DNA of 64,000 bases. It comes from Auraticoccus cholistanensis (GTDB lineage: Bacteria; Actinomycetota; Actinomycetes; Propionibacteriales; Propionibacteriaceae). The DNA is taken from assembly GCF_009742705.1 (NCBI RefSeq), contig NZ_WPCU01000010.1:200096-264095 (forward strand). The letters are read 5' to 3'. A program made the translations under genes and the position numbers. Numbering within the stretch: position 1 is the first letter of the stretch; every line of letters begins with the position of its first letter. The notes under the pieces are model-generated. The model saw nothing but the letters and a program-made list of their open reading frames with translations, had not been told where the DNA came from and did no database searches. Shown here piece by piece: positions 10,012-20,710 of this stretch.

Positions 10012-11121
10012 ATGGGTGAGCGACTGGCACGGCTGGCCGAGGCCGGCGTGTCGATCTGGCTGGACGACCTGTCCCGGGAGCGGATCGCCTCCGGCGGGCT
10101 GGCCCGGCTGGTGGGCGAGCGGTCCGTGGTCGGGGTGACCACGAACCCGACGATCTTCGCCTCGGCCGTCTCCAGCGGGGACAGCTACGGCCCGCAGCTC
10201 AACGAGCTCAAGGGCGAGGCCGTCGACGACGCCATCACCGCCATCACGACCGACGACGTCCGCGCCGCCTGCGACGTGCTGGCTCCCGTCAACAAGGACA
10301 CCGACGGCGTCGACGGCCGGGTCTCGATCGAGGTCGAGCCGGCCCTGGCCATGGACACCGAGGGCACCGTCGCGCAGGCCCGGCAGCTCCGCGAGCGGGT
10401 GGGCCGTCCCAACGTGATGATCAAGATCCCCGCCACCGTGCCGGGGCTGCCGGCCATCCGGCAGACCATCGCGGCGGGGATCAGCGTGAACGTGACGCTG
10501 ATCTTCTCCCTCGAGCGCTACCGGGCGGTCATCGAGGCCTACCTCGCCGGTCTGGAGGACGCGGCCGAGGCCGGCCACGACCTGTCGCGGATCCACTCCG
10601 TCGCCTCGTTCTTCGTCTCCCGGGTCGACGCCGAGGTCGACAAGCGCCTCGACGCCATCGGCACCGACGAGGCGCGGGCGCTCAAGGGCCGGGCCGCGGT
10701 GGCCAACGCCCGGCTGGCCCACGAGCTCTTCCGCTCGGTCGCCGACGACCCCGACCTCGGCCCCCGCTGGAAGGCGCTGGTCGAGAAGGGCGCCCGCCCG
10801 CAGCGGCCGCTGTGGGCCTCCACCGGGGTGAAGAACCCCGACTACCCCGACACCCTCTACGTCTCCGAGCTGGTCACCGCCGGAACGGTCAACACCATGC
10901 CGGAGAAGACGATGGACGCCTTCGACGACCACGGCGAGGTCGTGGGCGACCGCGTCGTGGCGCAGGCCGAGGAGGCCCGCGAGACGATGGCCGCGCTGGA
11001 GTCGGTGGGAGTCGACTTCGCCGACGTGGTGCAGGTGCTGGAGGACGAGGGCCTGCAGAAGTTCGCCGACTCCTGGGAGGAGCTGGTGGGGACGGTGCAG
11101 GAGGCGATCAGCGCCTCCTGA
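10012..11121 (+). CDS. tal: transaldolase
   Basis: Transfers a dihydroxyacetone unit between sedoheptulose-7-P and glyceraldehyde-3-P. The 369-residue length fits the actinobacterial type. It has VTTNPTIF near the N-terminus and the Schiff-base lysine in MIKIPAT (K138). I chose ATG 10012 because AGGAGG (9999-10004) lies seven bases before it. A GTG at 9982 overlaps the tkt stop but has no ribosome-binding site. Second gene of the operon, 26 bases after tkt. Confidence 0.96.
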   Translation: MGERLARLAEAGVSIWLDDLSRERIASGGLARLVGERSVVGVTTNPTIFASAVSSGDSYGPQLNELKGEAVDDAITAITTDDVRAACDVLAPVNKDTDGVDGRVSIEVEPALAMDTEGTVAQARQLRERVGRPNVMIKIPATVPGLPAIRQTIAAGISVNVTLIFSLERYRAVIEAYLAGLEDAAEAGHDLSRIHSVASFFVSRVDAEVDKRLDAIGTDEARALKGRAAVANARLAHELFRSVADDPDLGPRWKALVEKGARPQRPLWASTGVKNPDYPDTLYVSELVTAGTVNTMPEKTMDAFDDHGEVVGDRVVAQAEEARETMAALESVGVDFADVVQVLEDEGLQKFADSWEELVGTVQEAISAS

Positions 11122-11171
11122 GGCGTCCCGACACCTCCCAGCACGTCCGGTCCCGAGAAGAGGAGACGCCG

Positions 11172-12707
11172 TTGCTCGACCCGAACCGTCCCAACCCGTT
11201 GCGGGACCCCCAGGACCGCCGGCTGCCGCGGATCGCCGGTCCGTGCGTCTTGGTCATCTTCGGCGTCACCGGTGACCTGTCGCGCAAGAAGCTGATGCCG
11301 GCGGTCTACGACCTGGCCAACCGGGGCCTGCTGCCCCCGGGCTTCGCCCTGGTCGGCTTCGCCCGCCGGGACTGGGTCAACGAGGACTTCGCCCAGATCG
11401 TGCACGACTCGGTGAAGGAGCACGCCCGGACGCCCTTCCGCGAGGAGGTGTGGCGCCAGCTGCTCGAGGGCATCCGCTTCGTGCCGGGCGACCTCAACAG
11501 CGACGAGTCCTTCGACGAGCTCAAGCGCACGATCCTGGAGCTGGACGAGGCGCGCGGCACCGGCGGCAACCACGCCTTCTACCTGTCCATCCCGCCGGGT
11601 CTGTTCGACGAGGTGGTGGGTCAGCTGCGCCGCCACGGCCTGGCCGAGCAGCGCGGCGGGCAGTGGAACCGGGTGGTGATCGAGAAGCCCTTCGGCCACG
11701 ACCTGACCAGCGCCCAGGAGCTCAACCGGATCGTCTCCAGCGTCTTCCCCTCCCAGTCGGTGTTCCGCATCGACCACTACCTGGGCAAGGAGACGGTGCA
11801 GAACATGCTGGCGCTGCGGTTCGCCAACCAGCTGTTCGAGCCGGTGTGGAACCGCAACTACATCGACCACGTGCAGATCACCATGGCCGAGGACATCGGC
11901 ATCGGCGGCCGGGCCGGCTACTACGACGGCATCGGCGCGGCCCGCGACGTGATCCAGAACCACCTGCTGCAGCTGCTGGCGCTCACCGCGATGGAGGAGC
12001 CCACCTCCTTCGACGCCCGCCAGCTGCGCAGCGAGAAGCAGAAGGTGCTCGCGGCGGCCCGCCCGCCGCTGGACCTGGCCGCCCACACCGCGCGCGGCCG
12101 CTACGACGGCGGCTGGGCCGGCGGCGTCAAGGTGCGCGGCTACGCCGAGGAGGAGGGGGTCTCGCCGGAGTCGACCACCGAGACCTTCGCCGCCGTCCGG
12201 GTCGACATCGACAACCGGCGCTGGGCGGGCGTGCCGTTCTACCTGCGCACCGGCAAGCGGCTCGCCCGGCGGGTGACCGAGGTGGCGCTGAGCTTCCGCA
12301 AGGCCCCCCACCTGCCCTTCACCAACTCCGACACCGAGGCCCTGGGCAGCAACGCGCTGGTGATGCGGATCCAGCCCGACGAGGGCATCACGCTGCGGTT
12401 CGGGGCCAAGGTGCCCGGCACCCAGATGGAGATCCGCGAGGTCAACATGGACTTCGCCTACGGCGGCGCCTTCACCGAGTCCAGCCCCGAGGCCTACGAG
12501 CGGCTGATCCTCGACGTGCTGCTCGGCGACCCGCCGCTGTTCCCCCAGCACGAGGAGGTCGAGCTGTCCTGGCGGATCCTGGACCCGGTGCTCGACTACT
12601 GGGCCTCCACCGGCGACAAGCCCGAGAAGTACGCTCCCGGGTCGTGGGGCCCGCAGAGCGCGGCCGACATGCTGGCCCGTGACGGCTTCGCCTGGCGACG
12701 TCCCTGA
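11172..12707 (+). CDS. zwf: glucose-6-phosphate 1-dehydrogenase
   Basis: Oxidises glucose-6-P to 6-phosphogluconolactone with NADP+. The protein has 511 residues, the normal size. The cofactor site is the GVTGDL loop (31-36) followed by RKKLMPA. The substrate and catalytic block is RIDHYLGKE starting at 199, followed by RFANQLFEP-WN. Start is TTG at 11172, fixed by AGAGGAG at 11159-11165. The frame continues upstream without a better start. The gene precedes opcA by 15 bases, the usual pairing in actinobacteria. Confidence 0.96.
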   Translation: MLDPNRPNPLRDPQDRRLPRIAGPCVLVIFGVTGDLSRKKLMPAVYDLANRGLLPPGFALVGFARRDWVNEDFAQIVHDSVKEHARTPFREEVWRQLLEGIRFVPGDLNSDESFDELKRTILELDEARGTGGNHAFYLSIPPGLFDEVVGQLRRHGLAEQRGGQWNRVVIEKPFGHDLTSAQELNRIVSSVFPSQSVFRIDHYLGKETVQNMLALRFANQLFEPVWNRNYIDHVQITMAEDIGIGGRAGYYDGIGAARDVIQNHLLQLLALTAMEEPTSFDARQLRSEKQKVLAAARPPLDLAAHTARGRYDGGWAGGVKVRGYAEEEGVSPESTTETFAAVRVDIDNRRWAGVPFYLRTGKRLARRVTEVALSFRKAPHLPFTNSDTEALGSNALVMRIQPDEGITLRFGAKVPGTQMEIREVNMDFAYGGAFTESSPEAYERLILDVLLGDPPLFPQHEEVELSWRILDPVLDYWASTGDKPEKYAPGSWGPQSAADMLARDGFAWRRP

Positions 12708-12722
12708 GACCGAGAGGCAGCG

Positions 12723-13877
12723 ATGAAGATCGAGCTGAAGTCCACCAACTCCTCGAGGGTGGCCAGTGCGCTGATCAAGGCCCGCCGCAGCGCCGGTAGC
12801 CCCACCACGGGCATGGTCATGACGCTGATCGTCGTCACCGACGGCCGCGGCTACCAGCGGGCCGCGGAGGCGGCGCTGTCGGCCAGCCGCGAGCACCCCT
12901 GCCGGCTGCTGCTGGTGGTCAGCTCCACCAGCACCAAGACCTCCGGGCTGGACGCGGAGATCCACCTGGGCGAGCAGGTGCCCGGTGAGACCGTGGTGCT
13001 GCGGATGCGCGGCGAGGTCGCCGAGCACCCGGCCTCGGTGCTGCTGCCGCTGCTGCTGCCCGACTCCCCTGTGGTGGCCTGGTGGCCCGGGGAGGCGCCC
13101 GTCTCCCTGAAGGACGACCCGATCGGTGCGCTGGCCAACCGCAGGATCACCGACGCCGACGGCACCCAGCACCCCATCGCGACCCTGGAGCAGCGCGCCG
13201 CCCACCACGGGCCGGGCGAGACCGACCTGACCTGGACCCGGCTGACCCCGTGGCGCGGGCTGCTGGCCGCGGCGGTCGACCAGTACCCGGCCACCTTCTC
13301 CGCCGCGGCGGTCGAGGCCAAGCGCGGGCACGCCGGCGCGCAGCTGATGGCCGCCTGGCTCGAGAACCGCCTCGGTCTGGACGTGCAGGTCCGCGGCACC
13401 CGCGGTCCCGGCATCACCGGTGTGCGGCTGACCACGGCCGCCGGGGACATCTCGATCACCCGCGACGACGGCCTGCTCGCCGAGTACTCGGTGCCGGGTC
13501 AGCCCCGCCGGCTGGTGGCGCTCAAGCGCCGCGACACCGAGGAGCTGATCGCCGAGGAGCTGCGGCGGATGGACGACGACGACATCTTCGGCGCCGCCGC
13601 GAGGACGCTGGTCGTCCGCGCCGAACGGGGCCGGGCCGCGGCCTCGCCCGGCCGTGGCAAGAAGAAGAGCACCGCCCGCAAGACGGCCGGGAAGAGCACG
13701 GCCCGTCAGCAGGGTGCGCCGGACCAGGCGCCCGGCTCGCGACGCTCCGGAGCGCGAGGGGGCGCGCCCCGGACGTCGCCACGCAAGACGACGGCCTCCC
13801 CCGCCACCGAGGGCCCCGGTGCTGGTGGGAGCGCCACCGTGGAGGAGAACTCCTCCACGACCGCCCCGAGCAGCTAG
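12723..13877 (+). CDS. opcA: glucose-6-phosphate dehydrogenase assembly protein OpcA, with basic tail
   Basis: OpcA binds and activates glucose-6-P dehydrogenase in cyanobacteria and is a conserved zwf partner in actinobacteria. Residues 1-300 match the family in sequence style and order (MKIELKSTNSSRV start, a VVAWWPGEAP segment, VRGTRGPGITGV, LKRRDTEELIAEELRRMD). The last about 85 residues are unusual: rich in Lys, Arg, Ala, Ser and Thr (GKKKSTARKTAGKSTAR) and likely disordered. The tail resembles that of UvrA elsewhere in this window. The stop TAG is part of the AGGAG that serves pgl. Confidence 0.9.
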   Translation: MKIELKSTNSSRVASALIKARRSAGSPTTGMVMTLIVVTDGRGYQRAAEAALSASREHPCRLLLVVSSTSTKTSGLDAEIHLGEQVPGETVVLRMRGEVAEHPASVLLPLLLPDSPVVAWWPGEAPVSLKDDPIGALANRRITDADGTQHPIATLEQRAAHHGPGETDLTWTRLTPWRGLLAAAVDQYPATFSAAAVEAKRGHAGAQLMAAWLENRLGLDVQVRGTRGPGITGVRLTTAAGDISITRDDGLLAEYSVPGQPRRLVALKRRDTEELIAEELRRMDDDDIFGAAARTLVVRAERGRAAASPGRGKKKSTARKTAGKSTARQQGAPDQAPGSRRSGARGGAPRTSPRKTTASPATEGPGAGGSATVEENSSTTAPSS

Positions 13878-13886
13878 GAGACACCC

Positions 13887-14597
13887 GTGTCGACCCGCAC
13901 CATCGTGCACAGCGACCCCGACGCCCTGGTGACGGGGGCCGCCGGACGGCTGCTGGAGAGGTTGTCCGTCCTGCAGTCCACCGACGGCGTGGCGCAGCTG
14001 TGCCTCACCGGCGGACGGATCGCGAACCGCATCTACCGGGGGCTGGCCGAGCAGCTGCCCGGCTCCCCCCTCGACGGCACCCGCGTGGAGCTGTGGTGGG
14101 GCGACGAGCGCTGGGTGCCGACCGAGCACCCCGACCGCAACGCCGGCGAGGCGCTGGCCATCCTGGCGCCCACGCTGGCGATGGACCCGTCCCGGGTGCA
14201 CCCGATGCCGGCCGCGGACGGCAACGTCTCGATCGAGGACTCCGTCGACGGCTACGCCGCCGAGCTGGGCGAGACCACCTTCGACATCTGCCTCCTCGGT
14301 GTCGGGCCCGACGGGCACGTCGCCTCCCTCTTCCCGGGCCACCCGGGGCTGGAGTCGCCGACCGGGGCCAAGGTGATCGCCGTGCACGACTCCCCCAAGC
14401 CGCCGCCGGAGCGGCTCAGCCTGAGCCTGGCCACCCTCAACCGCTCCCGCGAGGTCTGGTTCGTGGTCAGCGGTGCGGACAAGGCCGAGGCGGTCCGCCG
14501 GGCCCACGACGGCGACCTCGAGGTGCCGGCCGCCCGGGTCCGCGGCCGCGAGGCGACCGTCTGGCTCATCGACGAGGACGCCGCCTCGCTGCTCTGA
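13887..14597 (+). CDS. pgl: 6-phosphogluconolactonase
   Basis: Hydrolyses 6-phosphogluconolactone, the product of Zwf. The 236 residues are typical of the DevB/NagB-fold type. Visible motifs are the CLTGG phosphate loop, WWGDERWVP, and GVGPDGHVASLFPGH near residue 138, which holds the catalytic histidine. Start GTG 13887 is set by AGGAGA overlapping the opcA stop. Last gene of the operon; a strong hairpin follows. Confidence 0.95.
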   Translation: MSTRTIVHSDPDALVTGAAGRLLERLSVLQSTDGVAQLCLTGGRIANRIYRGLAEQLPGSPLDGTRVELWWGDERWVPTEHPDRNAGEALAILAPTLAMDPSRVHPMPAADGNVSIEDSVDGYAAELGETTFDICLLGVGPDGHVASLFPGHPGLESPTGAKVIAVHDSPKPPPERLSLSLATLNRSREVWFVVSGADKAEAVRRAHDGDLEVPAARVRGREATVWLIDEDAASLL

Positions 14598-14643
14598 GCG
14601 CCGACCGGCACGACCCGGCGGGCGGCACGGGCCGGGGACGCGA

Positions 14644-14673
14644 CGAGGCCCCGGGGTGCTCCCCGGGGCCTCG
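14644..14673. terminator. bidirectional terminator between pgl and rbpA
   Basis: A perfect 13-bp inverted repeat (14644-14656 with 14661-14673) with a TGCT loop lies between the convergent ends of pgl and rbpA. No long T tract follows on either side, as is usual for actinobacterial terminators. Confidence 0.8.
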
Positions 14674-14693
14674 CGGCGTGGTGGTGCCTCAGC

Positions 14694-15050
14694 TCAGTAG
14701 ATGACCTCGCCGGCGGCACGGCGGGCCTGCAGCGCCTCCAGGGCCTCGGCCAGGATGGCGGCCGCCTCCTTGTCGGAGCGGCGCTCCTTCACGTAGGCCA
14801 GGTGGGTCTTGTACGGGGTGATCTTCGGCGGGGGCGGCGGGTTCTCCGAGTCCAGGTTGGCCGGCAGCCCGCAACGGGGGCAGTCCCACGTCTCGGGTGC
14901 CTGGACGTCGGCGGCGAACGCCGGCCGGGTCTCGTGGCGGTTGGAGCAGAAGTAGGAGACGTAGAGCCGCGGTGCGGCGTCGCCCCGCTCGGCCTCGCCC
15001 ATCGGTCCTGCTCCGACGCGGCTACCTTTGATGGCGCTTCCACCAGCCAC
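14694..15050 (-). CDS. rbpA: RNA polymerase-binding protein RbpA
   Basis: Small actinobacterial transcription factor that binds the principal sigma factor and RNA polymerase and stabilises the open complex. The predicted protein has 118 residues. It contains the family core GSRVGAGPMGE near the N-terminus, a beta domain with Cys-containing strands (YFCSNRHE and CPRCG, a possible zinc site), and the C-terminal sigma-interacting helix with KITPYKTHLAYVKERRS. I chose GTG 15050 because GAGGAG lies nine bases before it; the TTG at 15059 would touch that site directly. Monocistronic and convergent with pgl. Confidence 0.93.
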   Translation of the reverse strand: MAGGSAIKGSRVGAGPMGEAERGDAAPRLYVSYFCSNRHETRPAFAADVQAPETWDCPRCGLPANLDSENPPPPPKITPYKTHLAYVKERRSDKEAAAILAEALEALQARRAAGEVIY

Positions 15051-15137
15051 TGTGCGCAACTCCTCGAGTCTTGGGGTGTCCCGTCCGCCGGGGCGGTCGG
15101 GTTGGGATGTCCGGGAGGCTCCCGGCAGCCGACGGCC

Positions 15138-15383
15138 TCAGATGCTCCAGCGGTAGAGCACCAGCAGCGTCAGGATCGAGAGGAACCACACCAGCCCGAG
15201 GCCGATGGTGATCCGGTCGAGGTTCCGTTCGGCCACCGACGTGCCGCCCATCGAGGTGGACATGCCACCGCCGAACAGGTCCGACATGCCGCCGCCACGA
15301 CCCTTGTGCAGCAGCACGGTCAGCGCGAGCAGGCCGCTCGTCACCACCAGGACGATGGACACGGTCATCTGGGGCCAGGTCAC
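15138..15383 (-). CDS. secG: preprotein translocase subunit SecG
   Basis: Small membrane subunit of the SecYEG channel. The 81 residues show two hydrophobic segments (about 7-25 and 59-78) joined by a Gly-rich loop with KGRGGGMSDLFGGG, the SecG signature. Start is GTG 15383. The element TAAGGT lies exactly six bases upstream, so the gene may also be transcribed from its own leaderless promoter, besides read-through from tpiA. Confidence 0.94.
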   Translation of the reverse strand: MTWPQMTVSIVLVVTSGLLALTVLLHKGRGGGMSDLFGGGMSTSMGGTSVAERNLDRITIGLGLVWFLSILTLLVLYRWSI

Positions 15384-15433
15384 CGAGTCACCTTACTCCA
15401 CGGCACGGGCATTCGGACAAACGACAGCACAGG

Positions 15434-16225
15434 TCAGCCCAGGCCCGGCAGGTCGTAGAAGCGGGCGATGGCGGCGAACTCGTCGACCACCAGGCTGGCG
15501 CCGCCGACCAGGCAGCCGTCGACGTCGGGCTGGGCCATGATGTCGACCACGTTGGAGGACTTCACCGACCCGCCGTAGAGCACCCGCACCTGCTCGGCGA
15601 CCTCCGGCCCGTGCTGCTCGGCCAGCCAGCCGCGGATGGCGGCGCACACCTCCTGGGCGTCGTCGGGGGTGGCGACCTCACCGGTGCCGATCGCCCACAC
15701 CGGCTCGTAGGCGATCACCACCGAGGCCACCTGCTCGGCGCTGAACCCGGCCAGCGCGCCGGCCACCTGGGCCAGCGTGTGCGGCACGTGCTGACCCGCC
15801 TGACGGACCTCCAGCCCCTCGCCGACGCAGATGATCGGGGTGATGCCGGCGGCCAGCGCCTTGGCGGCCTTGGCGCCCACCAGCTCGTCGGACTCGCCGT
15901 GGTACTGCCGGCGCTCGCTGTGGCCGACGGCCACGAAGCTGCAGTTGAGCTTGGCCAGCATGGACGCCGACACCTCGCCGGTGTAGGCGCCGGAGTCGTG
16001 CGCGGAGACGTCCTGGGCGCCGAAGCCGATCGCCAGCCGGTCGCCCTCCACCAGCGTCTGCACGGTGCGCAGGTCGGTGAACGGGACCAGCACCACGACC
16101 TCGCTGCGGGCGGGGTCGTGCTTCTTGTCGCTGAGGGTCCAGGCCAGCTTCTGCACCAGCCCCGTCGCCTCGACGTGGTTCAGGTTCATCTTCCAGTTGC
16201 CGGCCATCAGCGGCGTGCGGGTCAT
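15434..16225 (-). CDS. tpiA: triosephosphate isomerase
   Basis: Interconverts dihydroxyacetone phosphate and glyceraldehyde-3-P. 263 residues, normal size. Catalytic lysine K12 is in GNWKMN, the histidine in VGHSERR and the glutamate in [11 protein letters not shown]; the phosphate loop is YGGSVK and GGASL. Start ATG 16225 has GAAGGA six bases upstream. It follows pgk closely in the glycolytic operon. Confidence 0.97.
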   Translation of the reverse strand: MTRTPLMAGNWKMNLNHVEATGLVQKLAWTLSDKKHDPARSEVVVLVPFTDLRTVQTLVEGDRLAIGFGAQDVSAHDSGAYTGEVSASMLAKLNCSFVAVGHSERRQYHGESDELVGAKAAKALAAGITPIICVGEGLEVRQAGQHVPHTLAQVAGALAGFSAEQVASVVIAYEPVWAIGTGEVATPDDAQEVCAAIRGWLAEQHGPEVAEQVRVLYGGSVKSSNVVDIMAQPDVDGCLVGGASLVVDEFAAIARFYDLPGLG

Positions 16226-16269
16226 CAGGGTCCTTCGCGGGGAGTCGGGTGGGTGTGCGGGAGGCGGGC

Positions 16270-17463
16270 TCAGCCCTCGAGGGCGTCCAGACCGGGGAGC
16301 TGCTTGCCCTCCAGGTACTCCAGGCTGGCACCGCCGCCGGTGGAGATGTGGCCGAAGTCGTCGTCGGCGAAGCCGAGCGCGCGGACCGCGGCGGCGGAGT
16401 CCCCGCCGCCGACCACGCTCAGGCCGTCGACCCGGGTGAGCGCCTCGGCGACGGCGCGGGTGCCGCCGGCGAAGGCCTCCCACTCGGCGACGCCCATCGG
16501 GCCGTTCCAGAACACCGTCCTGGCCGAGGCGATCGTCTCGGCGAAGCGGGCCGCGGACTCCGGGCCGATGTCGAGACCCAGCTGGTCCTGCGGGATCGCG
16601 TCGGCGGCGACCACGGTGGGCGGCGCGTCGGCGGCGAAGGCCGGCGCCACCACGATGTCGGTGGGCAGCACGATCTGCTTGCCGGTGCGCTCGGCCTGCT
16701 CCAGGTAGCCGCGGACGGTGTCGAGCTGGTCCTCCTCGAGCAGGCTGCGGCCCACCGGGTGGCCCTGGGCGGCCAGGAAGGTGAAGACCATGCCGCCGCC
16801 GACCAGCAGCGTGTCGGCGGTCTTCAGCAGGTTGTCGATCACGGCCAGCTTGTCCGACACCTTGGCCCCGCCGAGCACGACGGCGTAGGGCCGCTGCGGC
16901 TCGGTGGTGAGCCGCTGCAGCACCTCCACCTCGGCCTGCACCAGGCCGCCCGCGGCGCTGGGCAGCAGCCGGGCCACGTCGTAGACGGAGGCCTGCTTGC
17001 GGTGCACCACGCCGAAGCCGTCGGAGACGAAGACGTCGCCGAACTCGGCGTAGCGGCGGGCCAGCCCGGCGCGCTCGGCCTCGTCCTTGGACTCCTCGGC
17101 CGGCTCGTAGCGGACGTTCTCGAGCATCGCCACGTCGCCGTCGGCCAGCCCCTCCACCACCTGGCGGGCGGACTCGCCCACCACGTCGGCCGCGAGGCGG
17201 ACGTCGGTGCCCAGCAGCTCGCCGAGCCGCGCGGCGGCCGGGGCCAGGGAGTAGCGGGGGTCGACCTTGCCCTTGGGACGGCCCAGGTGGGCCATCACGA
17301 CGATGCGGGCCCCGGCCCGGCGGAGCTGTTCCAGGGTGGGCACCGAGGCGCGGATGCGGCCGTCGTCGGTGATCGCGCCGCTGTCGTCGAGCGGCACGTT
17401 GAGGTCGCAGCGCACCAGCACGCGCTGGCCGGAGAGGTCTCCGAGGTCGGCGAGGGTCTTCAC
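16270..17463 (-). CDS. pgk: phosphoglycerate kinase
   Basis: Transfers phosphate from 1,3-bisphosphoglycerate to ADP. 397 residues, the usual length. Substrate-binding RCDLNVPL and AHLGRPKG are near the N-terminus; [18 protein letters not shown] and the GGGDSAAA nucleotide loop follow. Start is GTG 17463 with AAGGAG five to six bases upstream. A stable hairpin in the gap-pgk spacer could tune its level relative to gap. Confidence 0.97.
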   Translation of the reverse strand: MKTLADLGDLSGQRVLVRCDLNVPLDDSGAITDDGRIRASVPTLEQLRRAGARIVVMAHLGRPKGKVDPRYSLAPAAARLGELLGTDVRLAADVVGESARQVVEGLADGDVAMLENVRYEPAEESKDEAERAGLARRYAEFGDVFVSDGFGVVHRKQASVYDVARLLPSAAGGLVQAEVEVLQRLTTEPQRPYAVVLGGAKVSDKLAVIDNLLKTADTLLVGGGMVFTFLAAQGHPVGRSLLEEDQLDTVRGYLEQAERTGKQIVLPTDIVVAPAFAADAPPTVVAADAIPQDQLGLDIGPESAARFAETIASARTVFWNGPMGVAEWEAFAGGTRAVAEALTRVDGLSVVGGGDSAAAVRALGFADDDFGHISTGGGASLEYLEGKQLPGLDALEG

Positions 17464-17499
17464 CGGGTTCTCCTTGGGTGGTCGGGGGCGGGGGCGGGA

Positions 17500-17528
17500 G
17501 GCGCGGCGCCGTCACGGGGCGCCGCGCC
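17500..17528 (-). promoter_or_regulatory. intercistronic hairpin between gap and pgk
   Basis: A perfect 11-bp inverted repeat (17500-17510 with 17518-17528) with a 7-base loop sits 36 bases upstream of the pgk start. Pairing can extend outwards to about 19 bp with one bulge (about 17491-17537). It is followed by the pgk ribosome-binding site rather than a U tract, so partial termination or mRNA processing is more likely than a full stop. Confidence 0.6.
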
Positions 17529-17545
17529 CCCGCCCCAGGGGTCGG

Positions 17546-18625
<1,080 letters not shown>

Positions 18626-18627
18626 TC

Positions 18628-18633
18628 AGCCTA
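18628..18633 (-). promoter_or_regulatory. candidate -10 of gap
   Basis: The minus strand reads TAGGCT, identical to the hexamer before tkt, leaving a leader of roughly 70 bases before the gap ATG. The region 17 bases further upstream has no good -35, consistent with dependence on an activator or an extended element. Confidence 0.45.
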
Positions 18634-18670
18634 ACGGCCGCTCCCGACCGCGTCCGCACCGCCCACCAGG

Positions 18671-18704
18671 TGGTATATACCAGTTGCCCGGCTGGTTCGT
18701 ACCA
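18671..18704. promoter_or_regulatory. paired TGGT-N4-ACCA operator sites upstream of gap
   Basis: Two palindromes with the same arms lie 22 bp apart centre to centre: TGGTATATACCA (18671-18682, perfect) and TGGTTCGTACCA (18693-18704). A further ACCA half-site precedes the first. The arms equal those of GntR/HutC-type dre sites (TGGTCTAGACCA in Streptomyces DasR); only the four central bases differ. They lie just upstream of the gap -10, between gap and whiA. Confidence 0.55.
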
Positions 18705-18729
18705 GGCGTCAAGTGGGCGTCTCGCGGCC

Positions 18730-19713
18730 TCAGGCGTCCTCGAGCAGCTCCGGGCTGACGCTCGCCTCGGTGCTGGGGATCCCCAGCTCGGCGGCCCGCT
18801 TGTCGGCGGTGGCCAGGAGACGCCGGATCCGTCCGGCCACGGCGTCCTTGGTCAGCGGCGGGGTGTGCATCTGACCCAGCTCCTCCAGGCTCACCTGCTT
18901 GTTCTGCAGCCGCAGCAGACCGGCCTCGCGCAGGTGGTCGGGGACGTCGTCGCCGAGGATCTCCAGGGCGCGCTCGACCCGGGCGCCGGCGGCCACCGCG
19001 GCGCGGGCGGAGCGGCGCAGGTTGGCGTCGTCGAAGTTGGCCAGCCGGTTCGCCGAGGCCCGGACCTCGCGCCGCATCCGCCGCTCCTCCCAGGCCAGCA
19101 GCGTCTCGTGCGCGCCCATCCGGGTCAGCAGCGCGGCGATGGCGTCGCCGTCGCGGACGACCACCCGGTCGACCGCACGGACCTCGCGGGCCTTGGCCGG
19201 GATCTGCAGCCGGCGGGCGGCACCCACCAGCGCCAGCCCCGCCTCGGGCCCGGGGCAGGTGACCTCCAGCGACATCGAGCGACCCGGCTCGGTCAGCGAC
19301 CCGTGCGCCAGGAAGGCGCCGCGCCAGGCGGCCACGCAGTCGCACAGCCCGCCGCCGACCACCTGCGGGGGCAACCCGCGGGCGGGCCGGCCGTGGGAGT
19401 CGACCAGCCCGGTCTGGCGGGCCAGCGCGTGGCCGTCCTTGACCACCCGGACCACGTAGCGGGTGCCGCGCCGCAGCCCGGCGCCGCTGACCACCGCCAT
19501 CTCGCTCTGGTGGCCGAAGACGTCCAGGATCGCGGTGCGGAGCCGCCGGGCGGCCGCACCGGTGTCCAGCTCGGCCTCGATCACGATGCGGCCCGCGGCG
19601 ATGTGCAGACCGCCGGCGAAGCGGAGCATGGTGGCGACCTCGGCCCGGCGGCAGCAGGGCTTGCTGACCCCGATGGTCGCCAGCTCCGCCTTCACCTGCT
19701 GAGTCATCGCCAT
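18730..19713 (-). CDS. whiA: WhiA, DNA-binding regulator of sporulation/division genes
   Basis: WhiA pairs an N-terminal LAGLIDADG-like domain without nuclease activity with a C-terminal helix-turn-helix; in Streptomyces it acts with WhiB on division genes. Here 327 residues from ATG 19713: [12 protein letters not shown] start, [19 protein letters not shown], and a C-terminal HTH near [13 protein letters not shown] through LGEL-type helices to [18 protein letters not shown]. The gene lies between yvcK and gap, its usual position. Ribosome-binding signal is weak (GCAGGA). A second ATG two codons later cannot be excluded. Confidence 0.93.
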   Translation of the reverse strand: MAMTQQVKAELATIGVSKPCCRRAEVATMLRFAGGLHIAAGRIVIEAELDTGAAARRLRTAILDVFGHQSEMAVVSGAGLRRGTRYVVRVVKDGHALARQTGLVDSHGRPARGLPPQVVGGGLCDCVAAWRGAFLAHGSLTEPGRSMSLEVTCPGPEAGLALVGAARRLQIPAKAREVRAVDRVVVRDGDAIAALLTRMGAHETLLAWEERRMRREVRASANRLANFDDANLRRSARAAVAAGARVERALEILGDDVPDHLREAGLLRLQNKQVSLEELGQMHTPPLTKDAVAGRIRRLLATADKRAAELGIPSTEASVSPELLEDA

Positions 19714-19753
19714 TCGCGCATCCTGCCACACCGGGGGTAGCCGCTCCGAGCCG

Positions 19754-20710
19754 TCACAGCCCCATCACCTCGGCGTAGGCCGCGGCCAGCCGGAGCGCGT
19801 CGTGACGGGCGCTGCCGTCGCGCATCGCCACGTCGGCGCGGACCAGCCGGCCGCCGAGCGAGGCCACGTAGGACTCCAGGTGCGGGTCGTCCTCGACCGT
19901 CTGCTCGTCGGCCAGCACGACGTCGATCCGCAGCCTCGGGGCGTGGTCGGCCAGCATCTCCAGGTGCCGGGAGGGGCTGAACCCGCGGGTCTCCCCCTCG
20001 GGGCTGAGGTTGAGGGTGAGCACCCGCCGGCAGCGGGCGGTGACCAGCGCGTCGGCCAGCTCGGGGACCAGCAGGTGCGGGATCACCGAGGTGAACCACG
20101 ACCCCGGCCCCAGCACCGCCCAGTCGGCCTCGCGGATGGCCTCCAGGCACTCCGGGCGGGCGGGCGGGTCCGCCGGCACCAGCCGCACCGCGGCCACCTC
20201 GCCCTCGGTGGAGGCCACCGTCGCCTGCCCGCGCAGGGTGCTGATCTCGTCCGGGGCCACCGGGTCGAGCCCGATCACGTCGGCCTCGATCTGCAGCGGC
20301 ACCGAGGCCATCGGCAGCACCCGGCCGCGGGCGCCGAGCAGCTGGGCCACCATGTCCAGCCCGGCCACCGGGTCCTCCAGCTGCTGCCACAGGCCGGCGA
20401 TCAGCAGGTTGCCGATGGCGTGCCCGCCGAGCGGACCGTCCCCGGTGAACCGGGCCTGCAGCACGTCGGCCCAGGTGCGTCCGACCGGGTCGTCGTCGCA
20501 GAGCGCGGCCAGCGCCATCCGCAGGTCCCCCGGCGGCAGGATGTCGAACTCGCGCCGCAGCCGCCCCGACGAGCCGCCGTCGTCGGCCACGGTGACGATG
20601 GCGGTGAGCTGGTCGGTGAGGTGCTGCAGCGCGCGCAGGTTGACCGCCATGCCGTGACCGCCGCCGAAGACGACCACCCGCGGCCGGGGGCGGAAGGCCG
20701 CGGTGCTCAC
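19754..20710 (-). CDS. yvcK: gluconeogenesis factor YvcK/CofD-like protein
   Basis: CofD-fold protein that binds UDP-sugars and is needed for growth on gluconeogenic carbon and for envelope homeostasis in other Gram-positives. 318 residues. It shows [14 protein letters not shown] at the N-terminus, [25 protein letters not shown] and [15 protein letters not shown]. Start GTG 20710 overlaps the rapZ stop by four bases (GTGA), so translation is coupled. One or more RapZ-YvcK-WhiA functions likely share sensing of sugar-nucleotide state. Confidence 0.94.
   Translation of the reverse strand: MSTAAFRPRPRVVVFGGGHGMAVNLRALQHLTDQLTAIVTVADDGGSSGRLRREFDILPPGDLRMALAALCDDDPVGRTWADVLQARFTGDGPLGGHAIGNLLIAGLWQQLEDPVAGLDMVAQLLGARGRVLPMASVPLQIEADVIGLDPVAPDEISTLRGQATVASTEGEVAAVRLVPADPPARPECLEAIREADWAVLGPGSWFTSVIPHLLVPELADALVTARCRRVLTLNLSPEGETRGFSPSRHLEMLADHAPRLRIDVVLADEQTVEDDPHLESYVASLGGRLVRADVAMRDGSARHDALRLAAAYAEVMGL

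Noticed and set aside
15057-15059. TTG start for RbpA
   Set aside because: It directly abuts the GAGGAG sequence, leaving no spacing; the GTG at 15050 fits better.
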